In this document: positions 33,297 to 45,861 of the stretch, piece after piece | Position numbering within the stretch: position 1 is the first letter of the stretch | Layout of the letters: each line of letters opens with the position of its first letter | Assembly (NCBI GenBank): GCA_964017065.1 | Contig: OZ024785.1 | Location: 1,879,142 to 1,943,141 of the forward strand | Source of the DNA: Haliclona indistincta | Taxonomy: Eukaryota > Porifera > Demospongiae > Haplosclerida > Chalinidae | Length of the DNA stretch: 64,000 bases | Direction of reading: 5' to 3' | The notes under the pieces: generated by a model | What the model was told of the DNA's origin: nothing | Database searches by the model: none | What the model saw: only the letters and a program-made list of their open reading frames with translations | Position numbers and translations under genes: made by a program

Positions 33297-33749
33297 TTCA
33301 ACGGTACAGCTACACACACAAGTACTCCCGAGGTCAAGTAAGAGTTCTAATGAACACATACCCATGCGCTGAGCTAAGGCTCGTTTTACACGTGAGACTG
33401 AGTGAGGACGTCGATATGGCAGGAGGTTGGGCGACACACCCACAATACCGTAAAGTGCTCTTACGTAGCTTTAGAAAGCCATGGATTAGCCGCTCGAACA
33501 AAGCTTGCCAGTACAGAAAACGTCTTCATAGGACTATGAATTCAGTGAAGAAGCTGCAGAGAGTGTTTTCGTGGACACAGCAAAACCGCTTCGATTACAC
33601 GGATTTTACCGGTTACAGTATAATTTGTCTGGTCCTGTCGCGAACGGTATTTTGTCTGATTAAGGTAACTCGGGGTAATTTGGAATACTCTTTGGAATTT
33701 TTCGCTGGTAATTATGCTGTGTAAACTTTTGCGAAACATTGAGGTGGCG

Positions 33750-34240
33750 GTATACCGTCTGGGCGTGGCTGCAGTGGTTTTGAAAACAGCTCGCTATCCA
33801 GCTAGAATACAAAACTAAGCGCCAAAAACCAGCTACATGTCGAGAAGATAGGTAAACAAAGCTATTTTGCAAGTATTTCGAATGTACCTCGTACCATCGC
33901 CAGATACACAGCCCATCAAGATCGATGATCCATTCGCCAAAAATCTCTCCACGGGAGTCTTCAAGCAAGGTAAAACAGTATTCACGATGCTTTAAACAGT
34001 TTTCCCGAGGGCCAGACGAAGAGTTTTTCCTGATAGATTCTTTGATTTTTTCTAAAATCGCAAAATACCGTTAAACAAGCCCCTGAGCTGCACCTACAAC
34101 TGCGTGTTCTCGAGCATAAAACTGCAATACGAGTCGATATTCAAAAAATCTCTTCGTCTGGCCCTCCGTTTGATACTGTAGAAGATGCGCCGGTCTTTAT
34201 TGCATAAAGCAAATGCACTCGTAGTGCTATTTTTGGTGAA
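33750..34240 (-). pseudogene. Damaged copy of the 41-kb unknown exon
   Basis: About 490 bases match 41095-41590 closely. The minus-strand reading EDSRGEIFGEWIIDLDG and CIWRWYE is kept, but upstream it has a TAA after AAQGLV and one T fewer in a T-run that shifts the frame relative to the other copy. No known domain is recognised. Confidence 0.5.
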
Positions 34241-35766
34241 TGGTGACAGCATCCATTAACCCAAAAGCAATGCCACGCCTTCGTCAATTCTTTTTCACTG
34301 CAATCCTTCCTGAACTAGCGACTCCTCGAATCCACAACTGAGGGATAAGAGAACCTTCAGCGTGGCTCGACAGAGAATCTTTGAACAAGAAGACAGAACA
34401 CTTCTAAGCAGTCAAACCGCAGGTGTCCCGAAATACGTACGAATCAAGAGTTATAATTTTCACTCTAATAAACGCACACCAAGACAAAATTTCCCGCAGG
34501 TTGTCTTCCAACAGCTTTGTCTTAGCACACGTATATAATTACACTTCAACGATTACAAATATCCAGAAGCAATGTTTTTCTACATAATATAAAGTTTGTC
34601 TCATTAAAATCAATGCAGTAATTCCTGAGTTCTAGTGTAAAAATACTGAACTTTAAAAACGTGGGACATTTCCGTTTTGACAGTCTGATTGTTAGTTTCT
34701 ATAATTCATCAGTAAGATAAGCAACCTGTCAGTCATATTTGTGAAAATTAGTGTTGTCCTGTCATGTCTCGCTTAGTTATCGTATAATAATTAATAATGC
34801 ATTGTTGATTATTGCTATTAAAGAGATAATAGCAGTTCCCAGAGTCCTGAATGCAGTTGCAGCTGACTGGCCAAAGATCTAGTCCTATCACTGTCCATAA
34901 AAGTCTTGTTCTTTGCAGTGTGTTTTTTGAAACACTAAATAATGTATCATTACGATCTGTACTACAGACACAGATACTTTCAATATTTTCATTGCAGATT
35001 TTGTCAGTAAACGACTTACCAACACTGTTTAGAAGTCATGGCTAGTAACTGTGTTAATTGTTACCATTCATAGTAGCATTATACAACCTTTACATAGGAG
35101 AATCAAAGATGGCGCCGCCAATTAGCCATAGAAAACGGTGGGACACTTTCGTTTTGACATCTTTACGCAGCCAAGTATAGTACTAAATTGAAGCTAATAC
35201 CCAGGCCTACAGAAATAGTAACTTATTTGTGTTGTCTGCCTTACCGTCTGAGAGTATGCCACTCTAAAAGCTACAACTCGACCCAACCAATCCTGAGCTC
35301 GGCGAACTTGTAACCGTCGTACATTTCCTCTGAAACACGCTACCAATCCCAGTTTTGATAGAACGAAAGAGCCAACATTTGTAAGTTGAAATCCGTATTC
35401 TGAAGTAACAAGTCGATGTAGAACAGATATAAAAACGACGTTTCCTGAGCTGACTAGCTTTCATGTTTTCTCCTCAAACGTCCAGGGCACCGCCTACTTC
35501 CGGTTAAAATAAACTTGGGCAATTTTCGACCCTAGCGGTTTGACTGTAAGTTCTAAATCCAGCAGTGCAGTGCGCAGTGTGATCCCTTATTATTCATTTT
35601 ATTTCAAAATTTCATTTACGGTAACGCACTGTGACGTCATACACGCCACCTTCTGACTATGTGCATACTAAGTTTGGTAGCTATCCGTTCTTACTGTCGT
35701 ACTGGGAAGCTAGCTTAGTTCGAAACGCGCCTCGTGTGGACGCTCCAAACTGGTTACTAAACCGGA
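34241..35766. other. Stretch without a recognisable gene
   Basis: I see no ORF with protein character here. Two short patches share GTGGGACA and TTCCGTTTTGACA-like words (about 34660 and 35140). AAAGATGGCGCCGCC occurs near 35106. It may be old repeat sequence. Confidence 0.3.
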
Positions 35767-35770
35767 TTAA

Positions 35771-37583
35771 GGTGGCGCTTACCCTTTGCTCATTAATTAT
35801 TCATTAGTTTTTCACCAAAAATATAAGCAATCACTATGTCAATATAGAGTAATGAACCAATAATCGGTCACCATGTATATTCGGCCACTTCGTTACAGCC
35901 AGCTAAAGGTGGAAGCGAAGTCAGCTATACACTGGTGTATGACTCTGTTGTAGGCCTGTATGCAACCAAAGATTCGAAGCGCTCAGTTCGTGTATACGCG
36001 AGACACAGCCAAGAAGATGGGAGTGGCCGGAAAATGCAAATATCGGCCGAAAGTGTCAGTTTTCGGACAACTAGCCCGTACTCTGCTGCTTCAAAGAACA
36101 AGAGCACAACTTCTACATATATAGCAAGAGTTACCTTCGTTCAATAATCACAGCCAACATCTACGGCCCAGCTCAACTCAAAGCTAGTCTACAAGCAGCA
36201 TGAAACCGGGCGGTGCCAATGATCAATAATCGGCTTTTATTTTCAATGATTTAATACAATAATCATATTTTACAAAGTTTGCACGTTGTTCTAGACTTCC
36301 ACGTGTTAAAATATAATCGTCCGCTGTCAACAGGTACAATTTTTAATAGTAAAACTATATCACGCCTGTTTTCACTCGTCAAGGACGTATACATGCTTTC
36401 TTACAACATTTCTTATGGCCATGACGCGTGAAAACAAGGCCTGATAAAATTAGAATTAGTTCTACAAGTAAAAATTGTACCTGTTGACAGCGGATGATTA
36501 TATTTTAACACGTGGAAGTCTTGAACAACGTGCAAACTTTGTAAAATATGATTATTGTATTAAATCATTGAAAATAAAAGCCGATTATTGATCATTGGCA
36601 CCGCCCAGTTTCATGCTGCTTGTAGACTAGCTTTGAGTTGAGCTGGGCCGTAGATGTTGGCTGTGATTATTGAACGAAGGTAACTCTTGCTATATATGTA
36701 GAAGTTGTGCTCTTGTTCTTTGAAGCAGCAGAGTACGGGCTAGTTGTCCGAAAACTGACACTTTCGGCCGATATTTGCATTTTCCGGCCACTCCCATCTT
36801 CTTGGCTGTGTCTCGCGTATACACGAACTGAGCGCTTCGAATCTTTGGTTGCATACAAGCCTACAACAGAGTCATACACCAGTGTATAGCTGACTTCGCC
36901 TCCTCCTCTAGTTGGCTGTAACGAAGTGGCCGAATATACGTGGTGACCGATTATTGGTTCATTACTCTAAAACGCGCTAGAACGGCATAAAGGGAACTAA
37001 TAGAGACGCCAAAGACTGTTCTTCTGCATTTGTTTTAAAACAAAACTTAAATATAAAGTACGTAGGCGGCAGCAATCAAAAAGCACATCACAAAGTTTTT
37101 CGAGTTTCTGCGTCAACTTTTGTCCAAGCCTTGGCAGAGAAACATGAACAGATACCGCCAATCCACGCTTCCATATCCAGGCCAGGGCCAGAGGTAGTCT
37201 TTTGGGCCTCCTAGTAAGTCAGCGTAGAGAAAATAGCTAGAAAGTTAACAACCCAAGGCGGTTTCGCGCCTTCTTCGAGCCATAACTCTTGAACGGCTAC
37301 TTTCTTGACAAAAATTTCACCCTCTGGCCCTGCCCACGACTTCATACAACTGAAAAAACCTGGTCATACGGTCCGCTGAACTGAGCTGTTCGCTAAAGTT
37401 GACGCAGAAACAGTTCACCAGTAGCGAGTCGGCCATTAACCACGAGTCAACTACAGTTGTATTATTGTACAAGCTCACGTGCATGTTTTGTGCTATGATT
37501 ATAATTATTATCACCACAAGTTTACATAAAATGACAATATTCACAATGTATAGTGTTGCGTGGGCGAAAGGGTAAGCGCCACC
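35771..37583. mobile_element. TTAA element with GGTGGCGCTTACCCTTT ends
   Basis: TTAA at 35767-35770 and 37584-37587; inverted ends GGTGGCGCTTACCCTTT. It contains the large palindrome 35845-36969. Same GGTGG start as 26277-26962 and 42817-43877, so the three may share a transposase. No transposase gene is in the window. Confidence 0.75.
35845..36969. mobile_element. 1.1-kb palindrome, TAGAGTAA family
   Basis: Ends TAGAGTAATGAACCAATAAT; arms of ~540 bases mirror around about 36405. A 70-codon ORF (start MYDSVVGLYATKDSKRS) is identical in both arms (35935-36147 plus, 36667-36879 minus), showing that the arms are nearly identical. The ORF itself is probably not a gene. Confidence 0.8.
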
Positions 37584-37587
37584 TTAA

Positions 37588-37974
37588 TTAATCCACATCC
37601 GGAGGTGGTTTGAAGCTAGTTTGAAGCGCGCTTATCGCACGTGTGGACGGGTCAAGCTCAGTAGCTTAGCTCTTCGTTGTCTCGCTTAAACACACAAGTA
37701 CAGCCAACACAAGCCGCTTGTTAGTAAATACAAGCTTGGGGTAAGCTATGCTACTTCGTGGTTATAATAGCTGCACGCGCCATGGGCTTGTTGTTCGAGC
37801 ACGTTTCTTCGCACAGATAAAATAATAGTCGGATGGCTCAGCTCCTTGTTGCTTGTAAATAAGTAGACAAATACTCATGGTGCGTGGCTAAGACAGCTTT
37901 ACATTGACTATTGAAGCCTATGTGCCGCACACTGCCCTTCGCCATACGCCATATTGTACAAGCTAATCCACTTC
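37588..37974. other. Non-coding gap
   Basis: No gene is seen. Words like CACGTGTGGACGGG recall the ends of nearby elements (37640, 38010, 60965), so it is probably degraded transposon sequence. Confidence 0.3.
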
Positions 37975-39705
37975 CGTTTACACGTACAATGTGGTTAATT
38001 CGCGTTTATCGCTTACGTGTGGACAAAACCAAGCAATGCGCATTCCAAAGGTACGGGCTCAAATGCGGACCGGACCGGACCGGACCGCGTGGACCAGCTC
38101 ACGTGATCATTAGCCGTTCGACAGCCTGCTGAGCTGACGGCCGGTCGTATTGCAGAGCGGACGATACGTCATGTGATGGCAGTTCGTGTTCTGCTGCTGG
38201 CATGCTTACATGGTTCTGCTGCTTGCATGCTTACTGAGTTCTGCTGCTTGCATGGTTCTGCTGCTTGCATGCTTACTGAGTTCTGCTGCTTGCATGCTTA
38301 CTGAGTTCTGCTGCTTGCATCAGTGGTTCTGCTGCTTGCATGCTTACTGAGTTCTGCTGCTTGCATGCTTCCATGACTGTTTTGATGCTTCCATAGATCT
38401 ACTGCATGCATTATACGTGCTGTCATAATTATTATGCATCTGCTAATTGCATGCTAGCATACATGCTACTGCACCGAGGCATCTGCATCTTTGGTGCTAT
38501 TTTTTATTATTATTTCCACTGACTTTACTGTTTACCAGAAATGTAATCTGTCTTTGTTTCACTGGTTGGCCTTTGCATTAGCTTTCGCTAGTTGTCACAC
38601 CTGCCTTTGGCAAAGATAAAAAATGCCAAACTGAGCTAATGATACTAGTAAGCATAAGTCAAACAAGTAACACAGGAGTGCAGACACTTAATTCAGCAGA
38701 TCTCAACATCTGTTCCCCAAGTGTAGTTTTTCTTCATTCTATCAACATGTTTCACTACAGTAGATGGGTGGCACAATGGAACGAAAAGTCTGGGGTTCTT
38801 CTCAATAATTATTAACATCCACGATCAATGAATGCTCTTACAGATTGGTGATTTTCTTCTGTTCATACATGCACCAAGATGAAATAGAAACTTCAAAACA
38901 GGCAGTTGCCGGCATCACCAATATTATAATAGCATGCCTGCAACGTGAATGGTCATGCAGAAAGTTGTCCACTGCACATGAGCTTAGAATGTGAGTGTGG
39001 ACTGCAACAGATAGTGAGCTCAGTGTAGCTGCTGCACTGTTAAGACCAGATGATCTTTGGCACATGAGCAGCCTGAGACTGCATCTGTACTGAAGTACAT
39101 GTGCATTCTGTAATGAATAAGTTGAACTGCATGTGCAGTTATTTAATATTTATGCCAGCTGTAATTGACCAGTACACTTTCTCTTCATGCACCCTTTCTT
39201 CTTTCTACCAGGACCACCGAATCTTCTCATGGCCTTGCAATTACTACACATCCATGCCGAGTGTAAGCAGCCCTGGCACTGCAAGCACCATCCTCCCAAA
39301 TTTAGTATAATTACAAGTTGCTCCATGAATACAGATGCAGGTTTATTTACGCTGCTTACCAGTACTGTTTCTTTAATTGTTGCTGTAACACTGTCACTTA
39401 GTGTTGCTATACTGCTGCCTTGTGTTGCAACAGCACTGCTACAGTACCTGGCTTGTTAAATATCTACTTCAGAAGCTGACATCAATGATTGTTAACAATT
39501 AGTGCATGTACACTTATTGAAACTGTGATGTCATAATGGTCCTCAGCATGCAGTAGCTTAAAAATTGCATCACGGCTAGGCGCGCTATGCGCAAACTTTG
39601 CCGCGCGCCGCTGGGTAATGATCACGTGAGCTGGTCCGCGCGGTCCGGTCCGGTCCGCATTTGAGCCCGTACCGTCAGTTTGACTTCAGTACGTGTAAAC
39701 GGGGC
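37975..39705. mobile_element. Inverted-repeat element with GGTCCGGTCCGG blocks and minisatellite
   Basis: CGTTTACACGTAC near 37976 faces GTACGTGTAAACG near 39690. Further in, ACGGGCTCAAATGCGGACC and GGACCAGCTCACGTGATCAT face their complements at 39608-39670. Bases 38190-38400 are tandem copies of GTTCTGCTGCTTGCATGCTT plus ACTGA. No transposase is recognised. Confidence 0.55.
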
Positions 39706-40279
39706 TCAAATTACGTTATTTAGGGTAATTCGGAACAGTCCGTGTATTTTCCGTGTAACTTAGTTATAGTGCAGCCACGAGTGATGTGACCTCAGCTGTG
39801 ACTGTGTTCAGCATGATTTCACATGTTTGCAAGACGATGGATCTGTCATTTGTGCGTTTCTTTTTGTCCTAGGTTGCTCCATAATTCACGTGCCCGTGTA
39901 GAATGGTTGCTGGGATGTTGTACATCTTGCAGAGGATATTTTGCCACTCTTTGAATATCTTGACAGCTGTTTCAAGCTGCAGTATTGTCAGCTTTGCTTT
40001 TTGGATTGTTATAAATACGAATTTCAATTCCGCTCACGCCTTAGTTTACAAGTTTTACATGGCTTATGCATTAACTCATTGGACGCGTTAATTTATTCAT
40101 GGCTCCGCCCCCATCACGCGATGGCTGATTTGAATTTTGATCGTTACCTTGGTAGTGCATCTTGTGCGCTTGTAGTGACTTCCGCGCTCGTCCAGCAGGT
40201 ATGAAAGCATTACAGATCGTCTTTTTACTTACAGAGGAACACTATGATGTCTTTCGATAGTTTCTACGACCTGTCAAAG

Positions 40280-40989
40280 CTACTCGTCACATCGTGAAAA
40301 CGGGCGACTATTATCAAGCACAACTTTACCTTGGCGATCAACGCATACTGTAGCAAGGACTTGTTGAGCTGTGTAAGTCTGATCCCTGGTCTCCACTGAT
40401 GCTCTAGTGCATGTTTCGTGACACTCAACCGCTGTCTTCAATCTACTTGAATGGTGTTTACAACCATAACTCGGTAGCCATTTTTCGAAAGTGATTTCCT
40501 GTCTAACAGCAGCAGAGTTCCATCTGGAGCTAGCCATCCTATAGTACCACCAGACGATTGTTGTAGCAGCTGTGTTGTAACAGCTGTGTTGCAGCAGCAG
40601 TGATAAACAAGTTTGTACAAATCCATGCAAAACATAGCTCGGGCCACGGAAGTGGCCTACCGCCTGTGTAACGCAAGATAATAATTTCAACATTGGGCCA
40701 CGGGCGTGGCCTATCGCGCCCAATGAGTTAAATATTTGTGTGCATTATTTTCTAAACAACTAGCAAACAGAATTTCATCAAATCGCCGTTGTAGAGTCTC
40801 TGCTACCTGGTACACACTTTTGTCTTTGTCTAACTTCAAGAGATACCAGTGATCCCAGTAGACAGCAAAGTTTCGCACGGTAACCAGTATGGAGGCGTGG
40901 CTAGTCGTGTCAGCATTTTCCATTTTTACTTCGTGAAGGACTGCGTACTGAAGCCAAACGAGTGCTCGTTGTAGAGCCAACAGATGCAC
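40280..40989 (-). CDS. Possible exons of an unrecognised gene
   Basis: Two protein-like blocks lie in order on the minus strand. One (40989 to about 40740) contains ALQRALVWLQYAVLHEV and VRNFAVYWDHWYLLKLDKDK. The other (about 40538-40442, after an AG acceptor) contains GWLAPDGTLLLLDRKSL. Their composition is far from that of the repeats around them, and they lie downstream of the exon at 41143-41541 in the same direction. I cannot name a family, and the exon ends are approximate. Confidence 0.3.
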
Positions 40990-41142
40990 CTACCACGTGG
41001 TGAAATAGTTTATCCAGGCGATCTGTAGATTTGGAGTAGCTGGGGTCAATACCGGAATCATTCGGAAATACCCGGTATTCCGAATAGACCGTATACCGTC
41101 TGGGCGTGGCTGCAGTGGTTTCGAAAACAGCTCGCTATCCAG

Positions 41143-41541
41143 CTAGAACAAAACTAAGCGCCAAAAACCCGCTACATGTCGAGAAGATAGGTAAACAAAG
41201 CTGTTTTGCAAGTATTTCGAACGCACCTCGTACCATCGCCAGATACACTGCCCATCAAGATCGATGATCCATTCGCCAAAAATCTCTCCACGGGAGTCTT
41301 CAAACAAGGTAAAACAGTATTCACGATGCTCTAAACAGTTTTCCCGAGGGCCAGACGAAGAGTTTTTCCTTATAGAATCTTTGATTTTTTCTAAAATCGC
41401 AAAATACCGCAAAACAAGTCCCTGAGCTGCACCAACAATTGCGTGTTCTCGAGCATAAAACTGCAATACGAGTCGATATTCAAAAAAATCTCTTCGTCTG
41501 GCCCTCTGTTTGCTATTGTAGAAGATGCGCCGGTCTTCATT
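41143..41541 (-). CDS. Exon of unknown function, duplicated at 33750-34240
   Basis: An open minus-strand frame without an obvious start runs from about 41541 and reads RRRDFFEYRLVLQFYAREHA, YFAILEKIKDSIRKN, EDSRGEIFGEWIIDLDG and CIWRWYE, followed by a good donor (GAG|GTGCGT). It is rich in aromatic and charged residues. The damaged second copy 7.3 kb to the left preserves the C-terminal half best. It may belong with the blocks at 40280-40989. No domain is recognised. Confidence 0.4.
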   Translation of the reverse strand, partial: NEDRRIFYNSKQRARRRDFFEYRLVLQFYAREHAIVGAAQGLVLRYFAILEKIKDSIRKNSSSGPRENCLEHREYCFTLFEDSRGEIFGEWIIDLDGQCIWRWYEVRSKYLQNSFVYLSSRHVAGFWRLVLF

Positions 41542-42516
41542 TCATCAAGCAAATGCACCCGTAGTGCTATTTTTGGCGAATGGTGGCAGCATCCATTGCC
41601 CCAAAGCGCAGGTGATTGCTAGGGAACATGATAGAATAAAACTTTCATCTTTCCTGTATACGCTTGCATTTGTTCCGTCGTTCTACTTACAGTGTGGTCC
41701 GAGTTCTGAGGTAAGGCAACATACGACCTAGCGTCGAGGCTACATATGACTTAACCATGGACAATATAGTACCGTAGGTGGACTGGAAACGCAATTAGTT
41801 TACGGAGAATTATACGGAAGTTGTGCGGTGATCCTCGTAACGGCTAATATTGATGTTATTAGAGCTGAGAGTGCATGGTCTCCTCTGAACTAACAATTAT
41901 TTTTATTTTGTATCATTCCCTACACCACTGCTTTATTTCATTGTATTCACCCTGGAGTAAAAAAATTACTCGTTCACCAGAACGGCTAATGATATCAAGA
42001 AGACGCGTACTCGCGCGTACTGCATGTACTAAAGCGGTGACGCCATTCTTCTACGTTTTATCAGACGAATGAAAAGTATTCTATAGAGACCTAACATGTT
42101 ATATCTATATGTGTTAACAGGCAGTTTGCTACCCAAGTATATATTTGCACTCGCAGAGCAAGTAAAATGCACTCGAGCAACGCGATATGCTAAACTAGTG
42201 CAGGGTAATCTCTGAAAGAGTAAACTCCTTAGCCTTAGATTTCCATTACTGATTTGGTTCATTGATACGTCCAGTGGGTCTAACAAGAATTAAAATCAGT
42301 AGTTGTTCGAATCAATAGTTCATGTTGGAATGAAATATTTCATTCCAGCATGAAGTATTTCATTTTAGTGGCTGAACTTGTGCAGGGTAATCTCAGTAAC
42401 CACTTAGTTATGCACTAAACAATTTTTACCATGCTCATTGCAACTGGTGTGGCTACTGGGTCCACTAATAGTCATCATAAAATCTTAATTAAAAATCCAC
42501 ACAACAGTAACTTTCT
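41542..42516. other. Stretch without a recognisable gene
   Basis: AT-rich and without convincing ORFs. About 41768-41806 matches, inverted, 49667-49705 (GTACCGTAGGTGGACTGGAA), so some of it is repeat-derived. Confidence 0.3.
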
Positions 42517-42812
42517 ACAAGTAATAAAAACATTTTAACAAAAATGAAAGAGATTTAGGGTTGGTACATGTATCGAAAAAGTATAGAAACAAGATTTAAA
42601 ATAAAAAGTACTGTAAGAATAGAAGTGTAATGCTACCTCCCTATTAAATTAACCACAACTATCGAAAGTAGTTAATTTAGGGAGGTAGCATTACACTTCT
42701 ATTCTTACAGTACTTTTTATTTTAAATCTTGTTTCCATACTTTTTCGATACATGTACCAACCCTAAATCTCTTTCATTTTTGTTAAAATTTTTTTATTAC
42801 TTGTTTATTATT
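42517..42812. mobile_element. Foldback MITE adjoining a TTAA element
   Basis: Arms of about 125 bases (TTTAGGGTTGGTACATGTAT, TAGAAGTGTAATGCTACCTC) mirror around 42660. It directly abuts the TTAA of the next element at 42813. Confidence 0.75.
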
Positions 42813-42816
42813 TTAA

Positions 42817-43877
42817 GGTGGTACGGAAGCGAAATTTGACCTCTTCAATTTGTTTCATTTTAAAGTATGTTGTAGAGTTGGTGCATACAAATAGGATCCT
42901 CAAAGGAAATTGAAGTAAACTCCTTGGTTGCTAAGATATTGTTGTACAAATCTTACCCAACTGGTTGCTATGCGTGGGCGATGGAATGCAATAACAATAA
43001 TCCGTATACGTAAGTACAACGTCTCTGTGGTGTTAGTGCAGCCGCAGTCCAAGTCTTGGGCTAGAAGAAGCTGTACAAAGACTAAACAGAGCTTTTACAG
43101 CCAACAGGTGACGCTACAACACGTTGCAGCCAAGATCGTTCGCGGTACGTTTTATCGCACGTGTATGTTAATATTATTCATAATTTGTGGACGCGTTGCT
43201 AGGGCGGGGCACTGCGGTCGCGGCTAGATTGTGCTGCGGTTCTGACGGCGTCTAGTGGGGCTTGTGGCCGTGGAGGTCAGAATGACTCAGAAGGTTACTG
43301 TAGAGTGTCGAGTCACGAAACAAACGATGTATTTTCACAAAGTCTGACTAAGGCCGTGTATAATGTAGCCACTGCGTGTAGCGTGCACAAAGAGTATGGT
43401 AACTTTTCTACCGAACAGCACTGTCAGGTAAGAATTGATTCCCCGCTAGTACACTAGCGTGCTAAATTTTTGGCCAGAAGCCGCAGTTCCACGCTCTTCG
43501 TAGGCTCCTACTTGCGTCTTTGTAGGAAAGTGAGCCAAGTTTGCTTCTTTGCTGCCTTACGGGATACTAAAGGGCGATCCAATTGCGGCCTCTGCTGAAA
43601 AGTTAGCCCTTGGCGTTCTCCATAGAATTCTATTCAATATACTGGCATACAGTGCTTCTGGCAATAGCTTTGAGAAGAATTAACAAATACAGTGGGTGTA
43701 TCTGAAGCGCCATAATATGAACACTAATTCTCAGGACCTCTTCTTGTTTTGTGATTGCATGCTACACACCTCAAACAACCATTATAATAACTCCAACTTG
43801 CACAGTATTTTATGTTTCAGAAATTATACATAGATAAAAAAATTCTTCCAAATTCACACCTTCGCTTCCATACCACC
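42817..43877. mobile_element. TTAA element with GGTGGTACGGAAGCGAA ends
   Basis: TTAA at 42813-42816 and 43878-43881; 17-base inverted ends with one mismatch. The 99-codon ORF inside (42928) has no known domain. 1061 bases, non-autonomous. Confidence 0.75.
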
Positions 43878-44203
43878 TTAATTAATGACTTAGTTGGCAC
43901 TTATGCTAATACAGTGTAAAGAGAATTATTCAGTCCACTGACTGCACTGGATCGACTCTGCACTGCATGCAACACGTACCATGCAACATTAGATAAGCTT
44001 AAGTTAGCATTCTTAGAAGCCTGAACAGCAAATCCAGTGTGATTAGCTCGTTGTCTGCTGTGAATACTGCTGGTGCTTGTGCAGCACTCGCGTTCCAAGC
44101 AATTTGTACTAAGGTGCGCTTGTATTAGAATAATTACATACACGGGCGTGCGCGAGTAGGCGTAACCTAGTAATGGAGTTCAAGCAGAATGCATGGAATG
44201 GCG

Positions 44204-45014
44204 TACTCTCGTCCCCAGACCACACCCCTCGCTTAATTGCTCGTGAGAGGGTCTGGTGGCTTTAGTCGATTTTCTTGGGCCAGGAAGTAAATTTTTCCCT
44301 GGAATGTCTGGGATAGAATCTGATTGGTCAGAAGACCAAATCTTACGTAATACAATTAACCCACATCGATAATAGAATGATTTTTTTTAATGACAATTTA
44401 GCCTACAAGCTAGGTCGTACCAGTAGCAATGCTAATACAAGGGTACAAACCAATGATAATAATAATAATAATGAAAATAATAATTAGTTGGTGTTACAAG
44501 AATAATTTAACTTACAGGGTAAAACAAGGTAAGAACAGCTTTAATAACAATCATTCCAATAGTTGATAACAGCCTTTTTAAAACTTGATACAGAACCAAC
44601 TAAACGAACTTCTGATGGCAACTCATTCCAGCCTTTTGCCTGACGTTCTCGACCGTGCTATCAGAGCTGCATTTGTCTGCATCGGTTATGAAAGTCTGAC
44701 AGACAATCAGCGTGCGTCTTGCTCTTACCTGAGTTTGTCAAGGGAAAGACGTTTTCGTCGGCCTCCCGACTGGAGAACGCTAGAGTCTATACCTGCTGTC
44801 TAGACGTCTTCGCCTTCGTAGACTGTCTCCCTCGTCTAACGCGCAAGTACATACTAGACACTTGCATTGCAGGTGCAAATTCCAACATTAATTTTATACG
44901 GATTCATTAGTGTTACGTAACTCTTGCACACGAAAAGCCCAGGAAAGTGCAACTAAAGCCACCAGACCCTCTCACGAGCAATTAAGCGAGGGGTGTGGTC
45001 TGGGGACGAGACTA
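44204..45014. mobile_element. Mutator-like element, 9-base duplication GGAATGGCG
   Basis: GGAATGGCG flanks both sides (44195-44203, 45015-45023). The inverted ends begin TACTCTCGTCCCCAGACC / TAGTCTCGTCCCCAGACC and run about 60 bases to GTCTGGTGGCTTTAGT. End sequence is close to TAGCCTCGTGACCAGGC of the element at 25682. No transposase; the ORF at 44585 is not recognised. Confidence 0.85.
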
Positions 45015-45185
45015 GGAATGGCGTCTGTTATGGACCAAAAATTGCTGTTTTTCTGGAAATACTCGCTTCTCCCAGTGTTTTAGGCCTAAATAGATATCAG
45101 GTGCACTGATGGTCATAGGTAGCGTTGCTTCTGTGTACGTTTAGTTGCGTTTGGTTCGCTCACTACTGTGGTAGACTCTCTGAAG

Positions 45186-45360
<175 letters not shown>

Positions 45361-45484
45361 GAAGATGAACAAACGGGTGACCACGTGTACTCTGGTTTAC
45401 CACCTTAGACCTGGTTTCTTTTGCTTCTGAAGGTCTTTTTGTAATCGCACAAATCGTGCGAAGAGCTTCAAAACGTTAGATTAG

Positions 45485-45762
45485 CTTGAAACGCCCGTAG
45501 GGCGTTGATATGGCAGTGCCGTACTTAGTGCCTCCAGGCGAGACGCCATCTTGTCATGCCCACAGCAACTGGCCTTATAGTCTTTATTAGTAGACTCATT
45601 GAAAGCGCCTACCTCTTAGGATAGCCCCTAGGTAGTTAAAATACCCCTGATGTCGTCAACAGCCAAGATAATACGTGAATTATTGCGTTTAGCCTAAGTG
45701 TAGCCGCCATCTTGTTTTCCGCCCAACCCTAAATATGCCACGTCTATCGCGTGGCATAATTA
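45485..45762. repeat. Short repeat with terminal hairpin ATGCCACG/CGTGGCAT
   Basis: It ends with GTAGCCGCCATCTTG, then a CCAACCCTAAAT stretch, then the hairpin ATGCCACG TCTATCG CGTGGCAT (45735-45757). The layout is the same as in the 1.25-kb family, but the stem sequence is different. Confidence 0.55.
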
Positions 45763-45861
45763 GCTACTATTACTAGCCACACAGTGAATGGACCAGCATC
45801 TCTCACTCTATGTAATTTATACAAGTCAATGTGCATATAGGACTCAACTATTACACATAAA

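Noticed and set aside
35935..36879. Two identical 70-codon ORFs on opposite strands
   Set aside because: They are the same sequence read in the two arms of a palindrome; identity reflects arm similarity, not selection.
40711..40989. RNA helicase C-terminal domain
   Set aside because: VRNFAVYWDHWYLL looked faintly familiar, but no helicase motif is visible and I could not support the family.
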